47,290 bases of DNA from an uncultured Clostridia bacterium. GTDB taxonomy: Bacteria > Bacillota > Clostridia > Christensenellales > Aristaeellaceae. The DNA lies in contig CAKTUS010000012.1 in assembly GCA_934621485.1 (NCBI GenBank), forward strand, positions 1 to 47,290, read 5' to 3'. Of the stretch, positions 41,890-47,290 are shown piece after piece. Numbering within the stretch: the stretch's first letter is position 1; each line of letters begins with the position of its first letter. The translations under genes and the position numbers were made by a program. Below the pieces are notes generated by a model. That model had not been told where the DNA came from and made no database searches. It saw nothing but the letters and a program-made list of their open reading frames with translations.

Positions 41890-42821
41890 AGCTGTACCTC
41901 GCTAAGGAAAATGCCGGTTTGAAGGGGATGCCCCAGTAAAAAGGCGCGCGCTTCCATGCGCCTGGCGTTTGGAGCCTGTACCTCGCACAGTTCCATGGCT
42001 CCGTCGGAGGTGGCAACCACCAGGCCGCCCTTGGAATCAGCGCTGAGAATCATGCCGGGCTGTCCGCTGCCCGCGGCAGCCTTGGCCCGCCACACCTTCA
42101 GCACTCCCTCCCGCAACGGCGCATAGGCGCAGGGCCAAGGCGACATGGCTCTCACCCGGTTCAGGCACATTTGCATACCCTCTTCAAAGTGCAGAAGGCC
42201 CATTTCCTTGTTCAGCATCGGGTCGTAAGTGCTTTCATCCTCGTTTTGCTTTTCCCGGGGACAATCGCCCTTTTCCAGGCGGGCAAGGGTTTCCACCAGC
42301 AGTTCCGCGCCCATATGGCTCAGTTTTTCCAGCAGACTGCCTGCCGTATCCTCAGGATCCACGGTCACTTCCGCCTTCAGCAGCATATCGCCGGTATCGA
42401 TGCCCTTGTCGGTAAGCATGGTGGTAACGCCGGTTGTGCGGTCGCCCTGAAGCAGCGCCCACTGCACGGGAGCGGCTCCGCGGTGTCTGGGCAGCAGCGA
42501 GGCGTGCACGTTCACCGTGCCCATGCGGGGCACATCCAGCACTTCCTGGGACAGAATCTGTCCGAAGGCCGCGGTTACGCACACGTCTGGCGCCAAAGCC
42601 CGCAGGTCATCCACACCGTCTTTGCGAATCTTCAAAGGCTGAAAAACGGGAATGGCCTGCTTGAGGGCCAGTTCCTTTACAGGGCTCATCTGCACCTTGC
42701 CGCCGCGGCCCTTGGGACGGTCCGGCTGGGTAAATACGCCGATTACCTCATAGCCGTGATCTATCAGCGCCTGCAGGCTCGGCACGGAAAAATCAGGCGT
42801 ACCCATAAAAACCACTCTCAT
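41886..42821 (-). CDS. fmt: Methionyl-tRNA formyltransferase
   Basis: Formylates initiator Met-tRNA (EC 2.1.2.9). 311 aa, normal. The start MRVVFMGTPDFSV is conserved; catalytic Asn/His/Asp are in NVHASLLPRHRGAAP and the GIDTGDML region. It overlaps def by 4 bases, pairing formylation with deformylation. Confidence 0.97.
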   Translation of the reverse strand: MRVVFMGTPDFSVPSLQALIDHGYEVIGVFTQPDRPKGRGGKVQMSPVKELALKQAIPVFQPLKIRKDGVDDLRALAPDVCVTAAFGQILSQEVLDVPRMGTVNVHASLLPRHRGAAPVQWALLQGDRTTGVTTMLTDKGIDTGDMLLKAEVTVDPEDTAGSLLEKLSHMGAELLVETLARLEKGDCPREKQNEDESTYDPMLNKEMGLLHFEEGMQMCLNRVRAMSPWPCAYAPLREGVLKVWRAKAAAGSGQPGMILSADSKGGLVVATSDGAMELCEVQAPNARRMEARAFLLGHPLQTGIFLSEVQL

Positions 42822-43312
42822 TCTTCGCTTTCCTCCTGTTCTTCCTCATCCTCGGGGAAGATTTCCCGCTCCATCTTATCCACATATAGAATACCGTCCA
42901 AATGATCAATTTCGTGGCAAAAGGCCCGGGCCAGGAAGCCCTCGGCCGTCATTTCAAAGGGATTGCCATGGCTGTCCTGCGCGCGCACCGTTACTTTGTC
43001 GGGGCGCTTCACAATGCCGGAGCGGCCAGGAATACTCAGGCAGCCCTCCGGGCCTTCCTGTTCGCCCTCAGAAGCTACAATTTCCGGGTTCACCAGTTCA
43101 ATCAACTGCGCTTCTTCCTCGCCCACGTCCACCACGACCGCCCGGCGCAAAATTCCCACCTGGGGCGCCGCCAGGCCCACGCCGTTGGCTTTATACATGG
43201 TATCCGCCATATCCTTGAGCAAAACGCGCAGGCGCAAATCAAACTTTTCCACAGGCTTGGCATGCTTGCGCAGCTTTTCATCGCCAATTTCCACAATTTT
43301 CCGAATGGCCAT
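42818..43312 (-). CDS. def: Peptide deformylase
   Basis: Removes the N-formyl group from new proteins (EC 3.5.1.88). The 164-aa enzyme has all three motifs: GVGLAAPQVG (45-53), EGCLSIPG with metal ligand Cys91, and HEIDH with His133, Glu134 and His137. The common form of the second motif is EGCLS(V/F)P. A strongly acidic tail (FPEDEEEQEESEE) ends the protein. Overlaps fmt by 4 bases. Confidence 0.97.
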   Translation of the reverse strand: MAIRKIVEIGDEKLRKHAKPVEKFDLRLRVLLKDMADTMYKANGVGLAAPQVGILRRAVVVDVGEEEAQLIELVNPEIVASEGEQEGPEGCLSIPGRSGIVKRPDKVTVRAQDSHGNPFEMTAEGFLARAFCHEIDHLDGILYVDKMEREIFPEDEEEQEESEE

Positions 43313-43341
43313 ACTTACATAATCTCCTTACCATATAAAGC

Positions 43342-45579
43342 TTACATCATCGTAGCCGGATTCACCTCGCAGTAAACCCGGCAGACTTCATTGCTCACAG
43401 AGGAAAGCTCGGACAGCAGCGCCAGCAGGGGCGCGGCGTCCGGGTGGTCAAACAGCTTGAGCAGCACATGGTAGCGAAACTGGCCGCGGATGCGTTTGAC
43501 CGGCGCTTCATCCGCCCGAACCATCAGCGTGCGCTTTTTCTGCGCCGGGTGGGACAGCAGGTAGGTTTGTACCGTGTTATACAGCTGCTCCGCCATGGCC
43601 TTAGCGTCGGCCTCCCGCGGGCTTTCCACCAGCAAACGAGCCAGAAGCGTAAAGGGCGGATAGAGCCCTGCGCGGCGGCGGCTGAACTCCATCTCGAAAA
43701 AAGCGTTGTAATCCTGATGAGCCGCCGCCACAATGCAGGGATGATCCGGTTTATAGGTTTGCACAATCACCTGACCGGGCTGCATGGCCCGTCCGGCGCG
43801 GCCCGCCACCTGGGTAATGAGCTGAAAGGTACGCTCCGGAGCCCGGTAGTCCGGCAGGTTCAGGGTCAAATCCGCCGCCACCACGCCCACCAGGGTAACC
43901 TTGGGAAAGTCTAGTCCCTTGGCAATCATCTGCGTGCCGATGAGCACCTGCGCCTCTCCACGGCCAAACTGCCCAAGCAGCCTGGCATGCGCGTCCCGGC
44001 TTCGAGTGGTGTCAATATCCATGCGAACCGTCTTCACCTGGGGAAACAGCTTGTGCATTTCCTCCTCCACCCGCTGGGTGCCGCTGCCAAAATAGCGAAT
44101 GTATTTGCTGCCGCACTCCGGGCATGTTTTCGGCGGCGGCTGAACCGCGCCGCACAGGTGGCACCGAAGTTCCTCTCGACCGTCTGCTTCCCGGTGCAGG
44201 GTCATGCTCAGGTCGCATTGGGGGCATTTCACCACGTAACCGCAGCTTCGGCAGCTGACGAAGGTGTTATATCCTCGGCGGTTCAAAAACAGCATGGCCT
44301 GTTGGCCGCTTTGCACACACTCGGTCAGCTGCTGAATCAGCAGCCGGCTGAAAATGGAGCGATTGCCGCTCTCCAGTTCCCGGCGCATGTCAACCACCGT
44401 TACGGCGGGCATGGGACGGTTGTTTACCCGATGCGGCATTTCCACCAGGGTATAATCTCCCCGGCGAGCCATGGCGAAGGAAAGGACGCTGGGCGTGGCG
44501 CTGCTGAGCACCACCGTTGCGCCCTCTCGCCCGGCCCGGCTGACGGCGACGCGCCGTGCGTCATACCGGGGATGCTTATCGCTGAGATAGGTTTGTTCAT
44601 GCTCCTCATCAATTACAATCAGGCCCAAACGATCCACCGGCGCAAAGATGGCGCTGCGCGCCCCCACCACCACCCGCGCCTGCCCCAGGCGGATTCTTCG
44701 CCACTCGTCATAGCGCTGCCCGTCGGTCAGCCGGCTGTGCAGCACGGCGGTTTCCGGGCCGAAGCGTGAGCGGAACCAGCGCACCATTTGAGGCGTCAGG
44801 GCAATTTCCGGCACCAGGATGATGGCGCCCTTCCCCATGGAAAGCGCCTGGCGAACCATGGCCAGATATACCTCGGTTTTGCCGCTGCCGGTAACGCCGT
44901 GGAGCAAAAACGCCCCCCTGCCCAGCCGCAAGGCAGGCAACATGGTATCCAACGCCTCCTGCTGCTCGGCCGTCATCGGCGGCGCTTCCGTGCGTTGGAT
45001 ACCCTCCGTACCGTCCGGGGCGCGAAACACCTCCCGAGCAAACAAAGAAACAAGGCCGTTTTTTTCTAACGCTTTCAGGGCGTCCCGCGGCTCGCCGACC
45101 AATAGGCTCAAGTCGGCCAGCGTATGAACCTCGCCATCGGCCAGCAGCCGCAGCAGCGTGGCCCTCTTGGGCGCTCGTTTTTGCGCCTGAGCCGCCGTCT
45201 CCGCATCCACCCCAGGCAGCAGTCTTGCGCACCACTCCTGCTTTTGCTGAATCCGCCCGGTGCGCATGGCGGCGGGCAGCATCAAGCGCAGAGTTTCGGA
45301 AAGGGGACAGTGCGTCTCCAGCGCCATTTCTTCCGCCAGCTCCAGCAGCGGCGGCAGCAACGCCGGATAAGAATCCAGCACCTTGGAAACAGGCCGCAGT
45401 TTTTCCAAAGGGACGTCTGCCGTTTGGCTGAGCGCTACCACAACCCCGTCCACCTGCCTGGACCCCAGCGGCACGCGCACACGGGAGCCTATGGACAGTT
45501 CCATTCTTTCAGGAATCAGGTAGGAAAAGGGATGAGCTACGTTGGTATGCACCACATCCACCACCACTTGCGCAATCAT
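43342..45579 (-). CDS. priA: Primosomal replication restart helicase PriA
   Basis: DNA helicase that restarts stalled replication forks. 745 aa, typical. An N-terminal DNA-binding domain is followed by Walker A GVTGSGKTEVYL, the DEEH box VIDEEHEQTY, and an inserted zinc-binding region with four CXXC-type pairs (CRSCG, CPQC, CHLCG, CPECG). Later helicase motifs include IGTQMIAKGLDFP and QVAGRAGR. A GGAGGGAGGG site precedes the ATG. It begins 36 bases after the carboxypeptidase gene and leads into def. Confidence 0.97.
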   Translation of the reverse strand: MIAQVVVDVVHTNVAHPFSYLIPERMELSIGSRVRVPLGSRQVDGVVVALSQTADVPLEKLRPVSKVLDSYPALLPPLLELAEEMALETHCPLSETLRLMLPAAMRTGRIQQKQEWCARLLPGVDAETAAQAQKRAPKRATLLRLLADGEVHTLADLSLLVGEPRDALKALEKNGLVSLFAREVFRAPDGTEGIQRTEAPPMTAEQQEALDTMLPALRLGRGAFLLHGVTGSGKTEVYLAMVRQALSMGKGAIILVPEIALTPQMVRWFRSRFGPETAVLHSRLTDGQRYDEWRRIRLGQARVVVGARSAIFAPVDRLGLIVIDEEHEQTYLSDKHPRYDARRVAVSRAGREGATVVLSSATPSVLSFAMARRGDYTLVEMPHRVNNRPMPAVTVVDMRRELESGNRSIFSRLLIQQLTECVQSGQQAMLFLNRRGYNTFVSCRSCGYVVKCPQCDLSMTLHREADGREELRCHLCGAVQPPPKTCPECGSKYIRYFGSGTQRVEEEMHKLFPQVKTVRMDIDTTRSRDAHARLLGQFGRGEAQVLIGTQMIAKGLDFPKVTLVGVVAADLTLNLPDYRAPERTFQLITQVAGRAGRAMQPGQVIVQTYKPDHPCIVAAAHQDYNAFFEMEFSRRRAGLYPPFTLLARLLVESPREADAKAMAEQLYNTVQTYLLSHPAQKKRTLMVRADEAPVKRIRGQFRYHVLLKLFDHPDAAPLLALLSELSSVSNEVCRVYCEVNPATMM

Positions 45580-45615
45580 AGCCCTCCCTCCTTTTTTCTC
45601 CAGATACTGCGTTCT

Positions 45616-47097
45616 TTAGCGGTAAAAACGGTTGCGCGGTTTGGGCACGCGGCCTTTCTTGTGGCGGCCCGTGCGGCGCAGCAGCCGGCCCAGCAGCCTA
45701 AAGCCGCCCCATACGCCAGCCACCGGCAGCAGAATCATCACCACCATTTCCGCCGAAAGAGGTGGGAACGGATTAGTGTCGGCATACACCTGTTCTTCAA
45801 TTTCCTCCAACGTCAGCGGCGCATTTTCCCGGCGCGCCACGCTGCGGTCCGCCACCAGGTCGTAGGAAACGGCGCTGCCGCCGTCGCTGGGATAATAGGT
45901 CATGGTACCCATGACCTCGCCCTGGGAAATCGGGGCTGCAAAGTCGCGGCTATATTCAATCAGCACCGTCTGGCGCAGGTTACGAGCCATGGTTTCCAAT
46001 TCCGCTTTGGTAGCCACAATGTTTACCGTGCGCGCGCCGGACTGAGGCACTGCATTGAGCTGCAAGCGGCCGTATCCTTCGTCGTCCAGAGCAAAGCTGG
46101 AGGTTTCCACAACGATGGGGTTTTCGGCATACAGTTCCTGCGGCGTTACGCTGACAAACTGGGAGAATCCGTATTCCATCAGCTTTTTGGTGTCTGTCCA
46201 CCGGCCGGTATCCGTGGTATAAAACACCACAGAAATCAGTTCCACGCCATCCCGCTCGGCAGCGCCCACAAAGCAATAGCCTGCCCGGGAGGTATAACCG
46301 GTTTTGATACCGATGGCGTAGGGATAGTAATACTCGTTATCCTCCAGGCTGGGATTAAAAAAGCGGCGAGAGGAGTGGGTCAGCACCCGCGCCCTGTGCA
46401 AATTGCTTTTCGGCAGGGAATAGGTATAGGACTTGGCAATATCCCTGAAGGTTTCGTTCTGCATGGCAGCCTGGGCAATTTTGGCCATATCCCGGGCTGT
46501 GGTATAATGGTCGTCGCTGTGCAGGCCGTTTGGGTTTGCAAAATGGGTGGATGTGCAGCCGTACAAAGCGGCCGCCTCGTTCATGCGGTCTACAAAGGCC
46601 GAAATGCTGCCCGCCACGCTTTCGGCAATCAGATTGGCGCCTTCGTTAGCAGAGCGAATAAACGTGCCGTACAGCAGGTCCTTAAAGTTAATGCTTTCGC
46701 CAACCTCCAAATCCATGTCGGCGTCCACGCCCACTTCAATGCCTTCCAAATCAGCTTCGCTCAAATAAACGGTCTGGTTCATGTCGCCCATCATAATGCC
46801 CAGCAGCACCGTCAGGATTTTGGTGGTAGAGGCAGGATACATAACATCGTCTGCGTTTTTTTCAAAAATGGCTTCCCCGGTGGTCGCTTCAATCAGGATA
46901 GCGGACCTGGCATAAAGCTGATCCACATCCAGTTCTTCCGGATGCTCCGGGTCATATGGATCGGCGTCGCTGGAAAGCTTGGGCGCTACATAGGCTACTT
47001 CTTCAGCCGCCGCGCCAAACAGAGGACTAGCCAACGCCAACCAAGCGGCCAACAGCAGGCAAAGCGCTCGGCTTACCCAGTTAACGGTTCGTTCCAT
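45616..47097 (-). CDS. D-alanyl-D-alanine carboxypeptidase (DacF/PBP5-like)
   Basis: Low-molecular-weight penicillin-binding protein that trims the terminal D-Ala of peptidoglycan stem peptides. The 493-aa protein has a signal peptide (about 1-31), catalytic S90-T-T-K93, S149-A-N151 and K265-T-G267, then a C-terminal beta domain. It ends in a transmembrane helix near 450-470 with a very basic tail, unlike the usual amphipathic anchor. ATG at 47097 follows AAAGGGGGG; the frame extends upstream without support. It may head the priA-rpe operon, since only 36 bases separate it from priA. Confidence 0.94.
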   Translation of the reverse strand: MERTVNWVSRALCLLLAAWLALASPLFGAAAEEVAYVAPKLSSDADPYDPEHPEELDVDQLYARSAILIEATTGEAIFEKNADDVMYPASTTKILTVLLGIMMGDMNQTVYLSEADLEGIEVGVDADMDLEVGESINFKDLLYGTFIRSANEGANLIAESVAGSISAFVDRMNEAAALYGCTSTHFANPNGLHSDDHYTTARDMAKIAQAAMQNETFRDIAKSYTYSLPKSNLHRARVLTHSSRRFFNPSLEDNEYYYPYAIGIKTGYTSRAGYCFVGAAERDGVELISVVFYTTDTGRWTDTKKLMEYGFSQFVSVTPQELYAENPIVVETSSFALDDEGYGRLQLNAVPQSGARTVNIVATKAELETMARNLRQTVLIEYSRDFAAPISQGEVMGTMTYYPSDGGSAVSYDLVADRSVARRENAPLTLEEIEEQVYADTNPFPPLSAEMVVMILLPVAGVWGGFRLLGRLLRRTGRHKKGRVPKPRNRFYR

Positions 47098-47165
47098 GGA
47101 CGCCCCCCTTTCTTGCCGGCCTGTGGAATCGTGCCTAAGGCCGTACTTGCACATGACAACACTTT

Positions 47166-47174
47166 ATTATATCA
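47166..47174 (-). promoter_or_regulatory. Promoter of the carboxypeptidase gene
   Basis: On the minus strand TGATATAAT (47174-47166) is an extended -10 box with a perfect TATAAT. A weak TTGTGC lies 18 bases upstream. It may drive the whole run of genes down to rpe. Confidence 0.65.
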
Positions 47175-47236
47175 CCAATGTACGGAAATGCACAAGCGCA
47201 AGCCGCGGTTTTACCAGGGCAACAGCATTTAAAAAG

Positions 47237-47245
47237 TGATATAAT
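47237..47245 (+). promoter_or_regulatory. Extended -10 promoter of the divergent last gene
   Basis: TGATATAAT with a perfect -10 at 47240-47245, nine bases before the ATG at 47254. The spacing would give an almost leaderless message, or the GGAG just before the ATG is the ribosome binding site of a slightly different start. Confidence 0.4.
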
Positions 47246-47253
47246 GGAGTGGT

Positions 47254-47290
47254 ATGAAGATAGAAGAATTGCGGGAAAAACTCCAGGAGC
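47254..47290 (+). CDS. Start of an unidentified gene, cut by the window end
   Basis: Only twelve codons are present (MKIEELREKLQE), preceded by GGAG four bases before ATG. It is divergent from the carboxypeptidase gene. The stretch is too short to name; a charged helical start such as this is seen in many cytoplasmic proteins. Confidence 0.5.
   Translation, partial: MKIEELREKLQE

Noticed and set aside
45124..47232. Long plus-strand ORF opposite the carboxypeptidase and priA genes (702 codons)
   Set aside because: Shadow of two real genes; it spans their boundary and has no recognisable domain.

Overview
The window looks like the chromosome of a monoderm, spore-forming Bacillota of class Clostridia, probably from an animal gut. 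The grounds are a ctsR-mcsA-mcsB-clpC operon, a YunB-type sporulation protein, Bacillota-style gene orders (rpsF-ssb-rpsR; priA-def-fmt-rsmB-rlmN-prpC-prkC-rsgA-rpe), strong AGGAGG ribosome binding sites with some GTG/TTG starts, and two genes typical of gut bacteria: an oleate hydratase and a bile salt hydrolase. The species cannot be named from the sequence alone. Nearly all of the window is coding, most of it on the minus strand. No rRNA, tRNA, CRISPR, insertion sequence or prophage gene was seen.

Layout. 1-253: a hairpin-rich non-coding block bracketed by a 30-base near-palindromic repeat. 254-7535 (minus): oleate hydratase with its own promoter, then a TetR regulator, SbcC, SbcD and a bile salt hydrolase. 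7665-8772 (minus): the rpsF-ssb-rpsR ribosomal operon. 8909-10101 (plus): a promoter, a yybP-ykoY-type (Mn2+) riboswitch with a transcription terminator, and the cation antiporter it controls. 10374-11024 (minus): YunB. 11204-14149 (plus): a class A penicillin-binding protein and a small membrane protein. 14624-15535 (minus): a monoacylglycerol-lipase-like hydrolase. 15660-20150 (minus): the ctsR-mcsA-mcsB-clpC stress operon with a CtsR operator at its promoter. 20351-23756 (plus): a beta-phosphoglucomutase-like HAD enzyme with TldD/TldE.

24132-30161 (minus) is a six-gene export operon: a membrane-anchored adaptor, an ABC ATPase and a MacB-type permease, followed by two more adaptor-like secreted proteins that resemble each other and a secreted fibronectin-III-like protein of unknown role. 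This unusual set of extracytoplasmic parts is the best candidate for an undescribed system. Then come CTP synthase, a MATE exporter and a DEAD-box helicase (30358-35028), and a long housekeeping operon (35175-47097) that links peptidoglycan trimming, replication restart, N-terminal formyl-Met handling, rRNA modification, the PrkC/PrpC kinase-phosphatase pair, ribosome maturation and the pentose phosphate pathway. A divergent gene starts at 47254 and runs off the end.

The intergenic regions at 10.2 kb and 14.2-14.6 kb carry diverged copies of one structured repeat in opposite orientation, and the 1-250 block shares short blocks with it. This points to a dispersed non-coding element family not explained by the genes.
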